This document shows, piece after piece, positions 8,171 through 16,001 of a stretch of 43,321 nt of DNA (the first letter of the stretch is position 1; each line of letters opens with the position of its first letter). This DNA is from an uncultured Prevotellaceae bacterium (GTDB lineage Bacteria > Bacteroidota > Bacteroidia > Bacteroidales > Bacteroidaceae). Under the pieces are notes generated by a model, which was not told the DNA's origin, ran no database searches, and was given only the letters and a program-made list of their open reading frames with translations. A program made the translations under genes and the position numbers. The stretch lies in the NCBI GenBank assembly GCA_902779745.1, contig CACZCT010000011.1, positions 1 through 43,321 on the forward strand, written 5' to 3'.

Positions 8171-8950
8171 TTATTTACTCGTTTCTAACGAACTGCGCTT
8201 ATCCCTTCGGTAGGAACGGTAGTCATCAAGTGGTATCTCGATATCCGGCTCTTCCAGTTCTCCCTCATGGGGTAGGTGGAACTTCATATATTTGATGTTC
8301 AAGCCTCGGTCTATCCACATCTGTTCGTAGTAGGTCTGGATGGAGGCAGCCTCTGAGTACTCAGAGTTCTCCGAGTTCTCTGAGCTCTCCGAGTATAAAT
8401 CCCTGGTGCTCAGCACCAGGGGCAGTTTATTCTTCTCCACCATATAAGTGGTATAGGTGAAGAGAAAGTTGGAGTCAGTCTTCAGATGGATGATGCCTTT
8501 GTCAATGAGGAAACGGCGGTAGCGGTTCATGAAGTAGGTAGAGGTCAGTCGCTTGCGCGGATTCTTCATCTGCGGGTCACTGAATGTCAACCAGATTTCC
8601 TGTACCTCATCAGGTGCAAAGAAACGGTCGATGATCTCGATATTCGTTCTTAGGAAAGCAACATTCTTCAGTCCCTCCTTGATAGCCTGTGTGGCTCCTG
8701 TCCACATTCTCGCCCCCTTGATATCCACCCCGATGAAATTCATGTGGGGATAGCGCTTGGCAAGTCCTACCGTGTATTCTCCCTTGCCACAGCCCAGTTC
8801 AAGAACGATGGGGTTGTCATTATGAAAATACTGCTCATGCCAGTGTCCTTGCATCTCAAACGGAACGTGTTCCACTACCGAATAGGGGTATTGGAACACG
8901 TTCTCATAAGTTTCCATGTCGGCGAACTTCGCCAGTTTTCCTTTTCCCAT
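8171..8950 (-). CDS. trmB: tRNA (guanine-N7-)-methyltransferase
   Basis: A 259-residue SAM-dependent methyltransferase that makes m7G46 in tRNA. The SAM-binding motif [11 protein letters not shown] is at 50-60, followed by the acidic GVDIKGARM. The family signature appears as [17 protein letters not shown] (121-137), and the C-terminal [17 protein letters not shown] matches the end of Bacteroidales TrmB. Between RDLY and the YYEQ motif lies a Ser/Glu/Asn-rich stretch (about 187-201, [14 protein letters not shown]) encoded by five 9-nt repeats, with a near-perfect 21-nt inverted repeat directly before it. The start overlaps the stop of the upstream DUF975 gene by one base (TAATG), so they are translationally coupled. 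Confidence 0.92.
   Translation of the reverse strand: MGKGKLAKFADMETYENVFQYPYSVVEHVPFEMQGHWHEQYFHNDNPIVLELGCGKGEYTVGLAKRYPHMNFIGVDIKGARMWTGATQAIKEGLKNVAFLRTNIEIIDRFFAPDEVQEIWLTFSDPQMKNPRKRLTSTYFMNRYRRFLIDKGIIHLKTDSNFLFTYTTYMVEKNKLPLVLSTRDLYSESSENSENSEYSEAASIQTYYEQMWIDRGLNIKYMKFHLPHEGELEEPDIEIPLDDYRSYRRDKRSSLETSK
8351..8395 (-). repeat. Five 9-nt tandem repeats (CTCNGAGNN) inside trmB
   Basis: On the plus strand the units start at 8351 (CTCTGAG), 8360 (CTCAGAG), 8369 (CTCCGAG), 8378 (CTCTGAG) and 8387 (CTCCGAG), each followed by two variable bases. Read from the coding (minus) strand they encode SEN/SEY triplets, the same frame as in gyrA, because the 7-nt core is self-complementary. Confidence 0.9.
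8401..8421. repeat. Near-perfect inverted repeat adjacent to the trmB array
   Basis: CCCTGGTGCT (8401-8410) and AGCACCAGGG (8412-8421) are perfect reverse complements around one central base. The repeat lies 5 nt from the 9-nt array, inside the trmB coding sequence (residues PLVLSTRD). It would form a stable GC-rich hairpin in the mRNA or extrude in DNA. Confidence 0.75.
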
Positions 8951-9558
8951 TAAGCCTGTTCTGCTTTTATGTCCTCATAGTAATGGGCCATTGTGCTATG
9001 GAAATAAGGAAGAAGGAAAATAAAGCCGAAGCCCAGTGTGATGATGCACAGGATAGCCCAGCCGATGAAACTCAGCATCAGCCAGAACAGCTCCATTTTG
9101 TGTCCCTTCATCATTTCCGCACTCTTCTTCATGGCGTCAGCAGCATTAATCTGCTTGTCATCCTTTAGGATATATTCGGTCTGTGAGAACATGAGCGCAA
9201 GGATGATGCCAGGGATAATCAGCAAAATTAAGCCGATAACAATACAGATGGATATCAGGAACTCAGCGAGGAAGATACGTACGAAGTCCTTGAAACCATC
9301 GAACAGCCGCTCGTAGGCAATGTCCTCGTTACGGATAAGGTTCAGGAAGTAAACTGTAATACCCCATTCCAAGGGTAGACAGAGGATATACCAGAAACCT
9401 GAGATTCCATACCCTGTAGCTACGTCAAAGAACATCGTAGCTCCCTGACCTACACATCCGCTGATCAGCAGATAGATAATAGCAGCAATAATACCATTCG
9501 ACCACTTACCTTCCAAAGAGGCAAGAGCACGATTCTTGTAACCTTGATAGTTGTCCAT
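8950..9558 (-). CDS. DUF975 family integral membrane protein
   Basis: A 202-residue multi-span membrane protein. The N-terminal [13 protein letters not shown] matches the DUF975 family. Hydrophobic spans are seen at about residues 22-46, 52-74, 95-125 and 150-180, the third including [17 protein letters not shown], which is typical of this family. A charged loop between spans ([25 protein letters not shown]) carries the ADAMKKS motif. Function unknown. It lies between ilvE and trmB on the same strand, with a 1-nt overlap into trmB; the reason for this pairing is not evident. Confidence 0.82.
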   Translation of the reverse strand: MDNYQGYKNRALASLEGKWSNGIIAAIIYLLISGCVGQGATMFFDVATGYGISGFWYILCLPLEWGITVYFLNLIRNEDIAYERLFDGFKDFVRIFLAEFLISICIVIGLILLIIPGIILALMFSQTEYILKDDKQINAADAMKKSAEMMKGHKMELFWLMLSFIGWAILCIITLGFGFIFLLPYFHSTMAHYYEDIKAEQA

Positions 9559-9577
9559 AATGAATTGTATTTACCTA

Positions 9578-10594
9578 TTATTCAATCACCACAGTCGTCC
9601 AACCGTGCTTGTCCTCAATCTCACCGTACTGAATACCACGGAGCGTATCGAAGAGCTTCTTGGAGATAGGACCTGGCTTCTCACCGAAGTCATAACGCTT
9701 ACCTGTCTCCAAGTCGTCGATATAGGAGATAGGACTGATGACGGCAGCTGTTCCGCAGGCACCAGCCTCTTCGAATGTCTCCAGTTCCTCCTCGGGGATA
9801 GGACGACGCTCTACCTTCAGACCTAAGTCCTCAGCCACCTGCATCAGACTCTTGTTGGTGATAGAGGGCAGGATAGAGGTTGACTTCGGAGTGACATAGG
9901 TATTGTTCTTAATACCGAAGAAGTTGGCAGCACCGCATTCGTCAATGTATTTCTTCTCCTTGGCATCGAGGTAGAACTCACAGGCATAACCCTTCTCATG
10001 TGCCAGGTTATTGGCATAGAGACTGGCGGCGTAGTTACCACCTACCTTATACTTACCAGTACCGAGAGGAGCACTGCGGTCGTAGTCACGTACAATCACA
10101 TAAGGATTGCTGGAGAAGCCGCCTTTGAAGTATGGACCTACTGGGGTCACGAAAATCAAGAAGCAATATTCTTTGGCAGGATGAACACCTACCTGTGCAC
10201 TCGTTCCAATGAGCAATGGACGGATATAGAGGGTAGCACCGCTCTCGTAGGTAGGAATCCACTCCTGATTAAGGCGTACCACCTTCTTCACCATCTCCAC
10301 GAAACGCTCGGTGGGAAGTTCAGGCATCAGGATGCCGCGACAGGTGGACTGCAGACGGGCTGCATTCTCTTCCACACGGAAGATACGCACCTTTCCGTCC
10401 TTGCAGCGATAAGCCTTCAGTCCTTCGAAAGCCTCCTGTCCGTAGTGCAGACAGGTAGCTGCCATGTGCAGATTCAGATACTCGTCGGAGCAGACTTCTA
10501 TCTCGCCCCATTTGCCGTCACGGTAGTAACAGCGTACGTTGTAGTCGGTCTTCATATAACCGAACGACAGGTTTCCCCAGTCTAAGTCTTTCAT
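9578..10594 (-). CDS. ilvE: Branched-chain amino acid aminotransferase
   Basis: Fold-type IV PLP aminotransferase of 338 residues, full length, for the last step of Ile/Leu/Val synthesis and the first of their breakdown. The motif YKVGGNYAASL contains the expected PLP lysine (Lys183). The family features YRCKDGKVRIFRVEENAARL, IDECGAANFFG and the phosphate-binding AGACGTAAVISPI are all present. The long form with KVGGNY is the eukaryote-like BCAT subgroup common in Bacteroidetes. It has its own promoter at 10633-10664 and is followed at 19 nt by the DUF975 gene. Confidence 0.94.
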   Translation of the reverse strand: MKDLDWGNLSFGYMKTDYNVRCYYRDGKWGEIEVCSDEYLNLHMAATCLHYGQEAFEGLKAYRCKDGKVRIFRVEENAARLQSTCRGILMPELPTERFVEMVKKVVRLNQEWIPTYESGATLYIRPLLIGTSAQVGVHPAKEYCFLIFVTPVGPYFKGGFSSNPYVIVRDYDRSAPLGTGKYKVGGNYAASLYANNLAHEKGYACEFYLDAKEKKYIDECGAANFFGIKNNTYVTPKSTSILPSITNKSLMQVAEDLGLKVERRPIPEEELETFEEAGACGTAAVISPISYIDDLETGKRYDFGEKPGPISKKLFDTLRGIQYGEIEDKHGWTTVVIE

Positions 10595-10632
10595 ATCGTA
10601 ATAATTTTAGTTCTTTTCGTTATAAATTGCTG

Positions 10633-10664
10633 CAAAAGTACATAATTTGCAGCACACTTGCAAA
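10633..10664 (-). promoter_or_regulatory. Bacteroidetes-type promoter for ilvE
   Basis: On the minus strand, TTTG (complement of 10661-10664), a 20-nt spacer and TACTTTTG (complement of 10633-10640) match the consensus. The predicted transcript start is near 10627, giving a leader of about 33 nt. The promoter lies just downstream of xseB, so ilvE can be transcribed apart from the protease-xseAB unit. Confidence 0.82.
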
Positions 10665-10675
10665 TGAAATGTGCA

Positions 10676-10858
10676 TTATTTCTCCTCTTCAAGTATCTTT
10701 TTGATGTCCTCGTCCGTTTTTGTCAACTTATCTTTACACTCTTTAATGAGTTCTTTTGCCTTCTTCAGCTGCGTTGTCAACTCATCAATCCCATATTCGT
10801 TGCGCTCCATCTTCTGCACAATCTGGTCCAATTCCTTTAATGCTTCTTCGTATTTCAT
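10676..10858 (-). CDS. xseB: Exodeoxyribonuclease VII small subunit
   Basis: A 60-residue helical protein with the family opening YEEALKELDQIVQKME and a second amphipathic helix rich in Lys/Glu. XseB binds XseA to form exonuclease VII, which degrades single-stranded DNA to acid-soluble oligonucleotides. It lies 5 nt downstream of xseA; the junction is built from a 7-nt repeat. Confidence 0.93.
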   Translation of the reverse strand: MKYEEALKELDQIVQKMERNEYGIDELTTQLKKAKELIKECKDKLTKTDEDIKKILEEEK

Positions 10859-10879
10859 AACCTTTAACCTTTAACCACA
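10859..10879 (-). repeat. 7-nt repeats at the xseA/xseB junction
   Basis: AACCTTT occurs twice in tandem (10859-10865 and 10866-10872), followed by a related AACCACA. On the coding strand the GGTTAAA units supply the xseA stop codon and the whole spacer up to the xseB start. It is a short array, so chance is possible. Confidence 0.5.
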
Positions 10880-12036
10880 GAAATAATCTTTCCTTTCTCT
10901 ACTCTCGTCTCTATCTCGTTTCCCGCTTTCAACTGTTGAGGGTCACGAACAATCTTCCCGTTAAACAGCGTGATACTATAACCTCGTTGAAGCAACAGGG
11001 TGGGGTCGAGTAGTTCTACTCGCTGGGCGGCAAGTTCCAAATGATGCCGTTCTTGTACGATACGCTGTTGGATAGCATGACAGATACGCTCATATTGTTG
11101 ATCTAACTGGTGTTCAAAGTTTGTCTTGAACATGGTTAGCATGAATGACAACCGTTGTTGCAGGTCATAGACATGCTGGAGGGTATCTGCCAGATGAGCA
11201 ATCAGGAAGGTAGCAGCAGCCGTGGGAGTCTTCACCCTTGTATTCGACACCATGTCCAGTATGCACTCGTCTCTGTCATGTCCGATACCAGTGATGATAG
11301 GCAAGGGGAAGTTCGCCACGTTCTCTGCCAGAGGCAGGGTGTCGAAACCGCTCATGTCACTCGTCGAGCCGCCCCCTCGGATGATCACTACCACGTCGAA
11401 GTCATCTATCCGTTCATGAATACTGTTGAGGGCTGCTATCACGCTCTGCTCCACCTGTTCGCCTTGCATGATGGCAGGGAAGAGGGTAGGGAAGAACTGC
11501 AGTCCGTATTCATTCTCTGTGAGTTGACGACAGAAATCACCATAGCCTGCCGCTGTCTCTGCGGAGATGACGGCGATACGCTGGCAGAAACGGGGGATGG
11601 TGAGTTCACGTTGCAGGTCGTAGACACCTTCCTCTTTCAGTTTTCGGATAATCTCCTGTCGCCGTTGTGCCATGTCTCCCAACGTATAGGTGGGGTCGAT
11701 ATCTGTGACAATCCACGAGAAACCGAAAGCCTCATGGAACTGGGCATAGACCTTCAGCAATACTTTCATGCCAGCATGCAGTGACTGTTCCGTGGTACGC
11801 TCAAAATAGGGCTGTAGCATCGCCCATGTCTGTTTCCAGCATTTGGCGGAAGCACGTGCAACAGGTGTGTTTGATTTCTCGTCCTTCTCCACGAGTTCCA
11901 TATAACAGTGTCCGCGGCTCTCCCTGCATTCCGACAGTTCCGCCTCTACCCAATACTCATCAGGCAGTTCTATCTCTATCGCCTCACGGACGAGAGCATT
12001 CAGCAGTCGCAGGGTATAACGCTTCTCACTTTCCAT
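10864..12036 (-). CDS. xseA: Exodeoxyribonuclease VII large subunit
   Basis: A 390-residue protein with an N-terminal OB-fold (about 10-110, with the aromatic/charged pattern YWVEAELSE and GHCYMELVEK) and a catalytic domain. The catalytic domain contains VVIIRGGGSTSDMSGFD (216-232) and TGIGHDRDECILDMVSNTRVKTPTAAA (249-275), split here as TGIGHDRDECILD and TRVKTPTAAA. A coiled-coil stretch (about 280-350) and a C-terminal domain with LLQRGYSIT follow, as in the family. It overlaps the end of the S8 protease gene by 11 nt. The start ATG at 12036 is kept because the residues directly after it match the OB-fold opening of XseA. Confidence 0.95.
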   Translation of the reverse strand: MESEKRYTLRLLNALVREAIEIELPDEYWVEAELSECRESRGHCYMELVEKDEKSNTPVARASAKCWKQTWAMLQPYFERTTEQSLHAGMKVLLKVYAQFHEAFGFSWIVTDIDPTYTLGDMAQRRQEIIRKLKEEGVYDLQRELTIPRFCQRIAVISAETAAGYGDFCRQLTENEYGLQFFPTLFPAIMQGEQVEQSVIAALNSIHERIDDFDVVVIIRGGGSTSDMSGFDTLPLAENVANFPLPIITGIGHDRDECILDMVSNTRVKTPTAAATFLIAHLADTLQHVYDLQQRLSFMLTMFKTNFEHQLDQQYERICHAIQQRIVQERHHLELAAQRVELLDPTLLLQRGYSITLFNGKIVRDPQQLKAGNEIETRVEKGKIISVVKG

Positions 12037-13456
12037 GATTCACTCTCCATTCTCCACTGTCTACGTTTCCTATCATATATGCTCGCCAGAAGTTAGGTAC
12101 ACCATAGCCGGTGATATTGTCGGGATGTTGCTTGTTACTGCCCGTCTCACGGACTAGTTCCATGATTTCCAAGGCTGTCTTGTCTGGCAATGCCTGCCAC
12201 AGACAAGCCGTCAGTCCGCAGATGATGGGGGCGGCAAACGATGTCCCCATATCCTGAGCAACAGTCCCTCTGCCTGTGACGATGGTGGCAGGACTTCCAA
12301 TGGCGACGATATCAGGTTTTACGCGTCCGTCCTGTGTGGGACCGATAGAACTGAAGGGTGCATGGGTCAGTAAATCCGTCACGGCACCTACTGTCAGACA
12401 GTCTTCTGCATCTGCAGGGAAGGTCAGCTTCTTCCAGGGACCCATTCCCGAATTGCCTGCGGAGTTGATAAGTATCATCCCTTTCTTTGCCACCAGGGAG
12501 GCAGAGCGGCTGATGAAGGTGGAGTGTCCGTCCAGTTGCCATAATTGGTGCGACTCATGTCCCTTGTCGAAGTTGTTATATCCTAACGACGAGTTGATGA
12601 GGTCGCAGCCTACGGAGTCGGCAAACTCCGCTGCCATCGCCCAGTAGTCTTCTTCCACCTCCTGTTCCGAGTGGGCATCCTCGCAACGCAGCAGCCAATA
12701 ACTTGCCTTTGGTGCTGTGCCGATGTAATAGTGGGTCTCTTGGATAGCCATGGTCGACAATACCTTCGTGCCGTGGTCAATCTCATAGTAGATGGAGGGT
12801 GAGGCTGGATAGACGAAGTCACGAGTTCCCCTGATGTCCACCTTCTCAAAGGCAGGGATGCGGTTGACATTCTTAAAGCCTCCGTCCAATACGGCAATCA
12901 TCATCCCTTCTCCCATGCAGTTGATGTCGTGCAGCCGCTGTCCGTTCAGTGTTCTGATTTGTGAGTCGGCACGTCCATAGGGAGTCGTCGCCACAGAATC
13001 CCATTCTTTGAAATGCTCTTCATACTTCGTCTTGAGGGCGGTAGGCTCAATGGAGTCTGGGGCTTGCCATACCTTCCGACAGTTCCGTACACAGCCTATC
13101 TGACGGATACGGCTCAGTTCGTTGGTGTCCTTCATCTGTACCAGCACGGTATTATTCCACCTGCTTGTCCCGAGGATATTCACATTCAGGGACTCTATCT
13201 GCCGGACGTATTTCGGAGTGACGGGCAGGTCCGTGGAGTCCAAGGGCAGTCCCTGTCGCTTCCGTCGTTCCACTGATCGTTTTGAGAGGAAACGGGTAGG
13301 ACGCTCAAGAGAGTAGGGCGAGTTCTGCTTATCAGTCAGTGTCACCCGATAGATATACGACGGACACTCCTTATTGCGTACCTTCAGGGCACGCTCCTGA
13401 GCCTGGCTGTTACCTGTCAGCACAAATAAAGTCAGTAAGAAAAACAATCTCCACAT
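12026..13456 (-). CDS. Secreted S8-family (subtilisin-like) serine protease
   Basis: A 476-residue protease with a signal peptide (hydrophobic 3-15, likely cleavage near SQAQ, residue 20). A propeptide-like region runs to about residue 170, with the family text SKRSVERRKRQ. The catalytic triad is complete: Asp191 (AVLDGG), His228 (DHGT) and Ser406 (GTSFAAP), with oxyanion Asn335 (SAGNSG). It should be exported to the periplasm or beyond; the substrate is unknown. No T9SS tail is visible. The last dozen residues (VDSGEWRVNHGK) are encoded by a 7-nt repeat array that also covers the xseA start, so the C-terminus may have been extended by repeat growth. It is the first gene of the minus-strand block. 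Confidence 0.9.
   Translation of the reverse strand: MWRLFFLLTLFVLTGNSQAQERALKVRNKECPSYIYRVTLTDKQNSPYSLERPTRFLSKRSVERRKRQGLPLDSTDLPVTPKYVRQIESLNVNILGTSRWNNTVLVQMKDTNELSRIRQIGCVRNCRKVWQAPDSIEPTALKTKYEEHFKEWDSVATTPYGRADSQIRTLNGQRLHDINCMGEGMMIAVLDGGFKNVNRIPAFEKVDIRGTRDFVYPASPSIYYEIDHGTKVLSTMAIQETHYYIGTAPKASYWLLRCEDAHSEQEVEEDYWAMAAEFADSVGCDLINSSLGYNNFDKGHESHQLWQLDGHSTFISRSASLVAKKGMILINSAGNSGMGPWKKLTFPADAEDCLTVGAVTDLLTHAPFSSIGPTQDGRVKPDIVAIGSPATIVTGRGTVAQDMGTSFAAPIICGLTACLWQALPDKTALEIMELVRETGSNKQHPDNITGYGVPNFWRAYMIGNVDSGEWRVNHGK
12027..12061 (-). repeat. Five 7-nt repeats (CAYTCTC-like) across the protease/xseA overlap
   Basis: Plus-strand units start at 12027 (CACTTTC), 12034 (CATGATT, degenerate), 12041 (CACTCTC), 12048 (CATTCTC) and 12055 (CACTGTC). 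The array covers the protease stop codon, the xseA start codon and the overlap of the two frames. Confidence 0.65.
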
Positions 13457-13478
13457 TCCCTTTTTCTTTTTAATGGTG

Positions 13479-13486
13479 CAAAATTA
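13479..13486 (-). promoter_or_regulatory. Probable -7 element for the S8 protease gene
   Basis: On the minus strand this reads TAATTTTG followed by CACC, a match to TAnnTTTG, 22 nt before the ATG. No TTTG is found at 19-21 nt spacing, so it is weaker than the other promoters listed. Confidence 0.5.
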
Positions 13487-13495
13487 CAAATAAAA

Positions 13496-13527
13496 TTTGG
13501 TTTTCTTCTCACTTATTCGTAAATTTG
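13496..13527 (+). promoter_or_regulatory. Promoter abutting the MATE gene start
   Basis: TTTG (13496-13499), a 20-nt spacer and TAAATTTG (13520-13527) fit the consensus exactly. The -7 box ends only 9 nt before the ATG at 13537, so the transcript would have almost no 5' leader. Confidence 0.8.
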
Positions 13528-13536
13528 CAAAATATT

Positions 13537-14889
13537 ATGGATAATAAGCAAGCGGCACTGGAATTAGGGACGAAACCCGTGGGGCGACTGTTAGCGCAGT
13601 ATGCCTTGCCTGCCATTGTCGCCATGTCGGCAGCGAGTCTCTATAACATTATTGACCGTGCTTTTATCGGACAGATCGTGGGACCTGAGGCGATAGCAGG
13701 TCTTGGCATCACCTTCCCCTTTATGAATCTCAGTGCTGCCTTTGGAGCAGCAGTGGGTGTGGGTGCCTCGACATGTATCTCCGTGAAATTGGGACAGCGT
13801 GACTACAAGCGTGCACAGCGGTTGCTGGGTAATACGGTGACGTTGAACCTGATTATCGGTTTCCTCTTCATGGTGGTGTGTCTCATCTTCCTTGACCCCA
13901 TCCTGCGTTTTTTCGGAGCATCGGATGCGACGTTGCCATACGCCCGTGAGTTCATGATAGTGATATTGTTGGGTAACATGGTGACCCACATGTATTTCGG
14001 AATGAATGCGGTATTGAGGGCGGCAGGCAAGCCCCGTCATGCGATGTATGCGACACTCTTCACGGTTGTCATGAATGTCATCTTGCTCATCACCTTTGTA
14101 TGGTGGTTCCGTTGGGGTATCCGAGGCGCAGCCCTTGCCACCATCACTTCCCAGACGATGGCGATGTGCTGGCAGATGTGGATATTCTCCGACAAGAAAG
14201 AACTGTTGCATCTGGAGAAAGGTATCTACAGACTTAGGATGGCTTTGGTGCGTAATATCATCTCCATCGGTATCTCACCCTTCCTGATGAATGTGACCTC
14301 TTGTATCATCGTCATCTTTATGAATAACCAGTTTGTACGCTATGGCGGTGACATGGCAGTGGGAGCCTATTCCATTGCCAATTCAGTGGTGATGATGTTC
14401 TTTATGTTTGTGATGGGTATGATCCAGGGTATGCAGCCCATTGTGGGCTATAACTTCGGAGCGGAGAACTACAATCGTATGTTCCGTTGTCTGTTTCTGA
14501 CCATAGCCTCAGCGACCACTATCCTGTTGATAGGCTGGGGACTCTCCATGCTCTTCCCCAGGGAGATTTCCCGTATCTTCACCACAGACCAGACCTTAAT
14601 ATCTTTGGCAGCACGAGGCATCAAGATAGATATGATGGTATTCTTCGTCGTAGGCTCTCAGGCTATCATCACTAATTTCTTCCAGTGTATCGGCAGGGTG
14701 AAGATAGCCATTTTCCTCTCGTTGTCACGCCAGTTGATCCTGTTGTTGCCGATGGCATACGTGTTCCCGCTGTTCTGGGACTTGGACGGTGTGTGGTATG
14801 CGATGCCGGCAAGTGACTTCGGCTCCTTTGCGATGACGATTCCGTTATTAATTTGGTATATGAACAAACTCAAGAGAAATGGAAAATAA
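13537..14889 (+). CDS. MATE family multidrug/sodium antiporter
   Basis: About 450 residues with 12 hydrophobic spans and the duplicated MATE arrangement. The N-terminal ALELGTKPVGRLLAQYALP and NIIDRAFIGQIVGPEAIAGL are typical of the NorM/DinF-like group, and the second half repeats with GMIQGMQPIVGYNFGAENY. It should export cationic compounds using a Na+ or H+ gradient; the substrate is unknown. A TTG at 13525 extends the frame by four codons, but that codon lies inside the -7 box, so the ATG at 13537 is preferred. The gene overlaps the next one by 11 nt. Confidence 0.9.
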   Translation: MDNKQAALELGTKPVGRLLAQYALPAIVAMSAASLYNIIDRAFIGQIVGPEAIAGLGITFPFMNLSAAFGAAVGVGASTCISVKLGQRDYKRAQRLLGNTVTLNLIIGFLFMVVCLIFLDPILRFFGASDATLPYAREFMIVILLGNMVTHMYFGMNAVLRAAGKPRHAMYATLFTVVMNVILLITFVWWFRWGIRGAALATITSQTMAMCWQMWIFSDKKELLHLEKGIYRLRMALVRNIISIGISPFLMNVTSCIIVIFMNNQFVRYGGDMAVGAYSIANSVVMMFFMFVMGMIQGMQPIVGYNFGAENYNRMFRCLFLTIASATTILLIGWGLSMLFPREISRIFTTDQTLISLAARGIKIDMMVFFVVGSQAIITNFFQCIGRVKIAIFLSLSRQLILLLPMAYVFPLFWDLDGVWYAMPASDFGSFAMTIPLLIWYMNKLKRNGK

Positions 14890-15496
14890 GCATATTATCA
14901 TCAATGTCGGAAGACAGTTAGGCAGTGGTGGACATGACATCGCCCGTATGCTTGCCATGGACTTCAACGCCAAGTATTACGACAAGGAAATCCTTAACCT
15001 TGCCGCGAAGGAGAGTGGTTTCAGTGAGAAGGTCTTTGAACAGAATGACGAGAAGAAAGGTTTCATCAGGGGACTGTTCAGCATGAGTTCTCCTCATATG
15101 AGTGGTGTCTATGCGGCAGGCTTTTCACAGGAGAATCTGTTTAAGTTTCAGAGCGATGCCATCCGTAAGGCTGCCCAGAAGGGCTCCTGTGTCTTTGTAG
15201 GACGTTGTGCCGACTATGTGTTGCGTGACTTCGACAATGTGGTGAATGTCTTCATCACGGCATCAATGTGGTATCGCGTGGAACAGATACTTGCCAAGCA
15301 GAATGTCACCCCCCAGGAGGCGAAGCAGATCATCCTGCAGGCAGAAGGGAAACGTGCTTCATACTATAACTATTATACAGGAAAGAAATGGGGACATGCA
15401 GAGTCGTACGACCTCTGTGTGGACTCCAGTGTGTTAGGTATGGTGGAGACGGAGAAATTGATTGCTGATTTTGTCAGGAAGAAATTCGGACTATGA
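14879..15496 (+). CDS. Cytidylate kinase-like family protein
   Basis: A 205-residue P-loop NTPase of the cytidylate-kinase-like (AAA_26/Cytidylate_kin2) family. The N-terminus IINVGRQLGSGGHDIAR gives a modified P-loop (GRQLGSGG), followed by YYDKEIL and later VFVGRCADYVL, all hallmarks of the family. A true Cmk for CMP phosphorylation would have the GPAGSGKST loop, so the substrate here is probably different and is unknown. It overlaps the MATE gene by 11 nt and the next gene by 4 nt (ATGA), forming a tightly coupled trio. Confidence 0.85.
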   Translation: MENKHIIINVGRQLGSGGHDIARMLAMDFNAKYYDKEILNLAAKESGFSEKVFEQNDEKKGFIRGLFSMSSPHMSGVYAAGFSQENLFKFQSDAIRKAAQKGSCVFVGRCADYVLRDFDNVVNVFITASMWYRVEQILAKQNVTPQEAKQIILQAEGKRASYYNYYTGKKWGHAESYDLCVDSSVLGMVETEKLIADFVRKKFGL

Positions 15497-15987
15497 AGAA
15501 GATAGGTATTATCAGTGATACCCACAGTTTCTGGGACGAGAAGTACTTGCATTACTTCGAACCTTGTGACGAGATATGGCATGCGGGAGATATCGGTAGT
15601 GTGGAGGTCGCAGAGAAACTGGCGGCATTCCGTCCGTTCAGGGCCGTTTGTGGCAATTGCGACGGGGGTGACCTGAGGCTGATGTATCGTGAGTTGAACC
15701 GTTTTAAGATAGAAGATGTCGATGTGCTCATCAAACATATTGGCGGTTATCCTGGCAATTACGATTTCTCTGTCCGTTCGACGCTCCTTGCTAATCCGCC
15801 ACAGTTGTTCGTGGCCGGGCACTCGCATATCCTGAAGGTGAAGTATGACAAGACTTTAGGCTTGTTGCATATTAACCCAGGTGCTGCCGGCATTCAGGGA
15901 TGGCATAAGGAACGTACCCTCGTCCGACTGACTATCGATGGCAAGGAATTCAAGGATTTGGAAGTTATTACATTAGGAAATCATTAA
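15493..15987 (+). CDS. YfcE/MJ0936-type metallophosphoesterase
   Basis: A 164-residue calcineurin-like phosphoesterase. The two-metal site is complete: SDTH (Asp9, His11), HAGDIG (Asp33), GNCD (Asn55), KHIGG (His82) and AGHSH (His110, His112). YfcE-like enzymes hydrolyse phosphodiesters in vitro; the physiological substrate is generally unknown. The start ATGA overlaps the stop of the kinase-like gene by 4 nt. The next gene, rfbB, begins 14 nt downstream, so the MATE-to-rfbB stretch may be one transcript. Confidence 0.87.
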   Translation: MKKIGIISDTHSFWDEKYLHYFEPCDEIWHAGDIGSVEVAEKLAAFRPFRAVCGNCDGGDLRLMYRELNRFKIEDVDVLIKHIGGYPGNYDFSVRSTLLANPPQLFVAGHSHILKVKYDKTLGLLHINPGAAGIQGWHKERTLVRLTIDGKEFKDLEVITLGNH

Positions 15988-16001
15988 AATGAAAAAGATA
16001 T

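Noticed and set aside
13591-14211. Minus-strand 206-aa frame opposite the MATE gene
   Set aside because: A His/Gln/Thr-rich shadow translation of a well-recognised membrane transporter.
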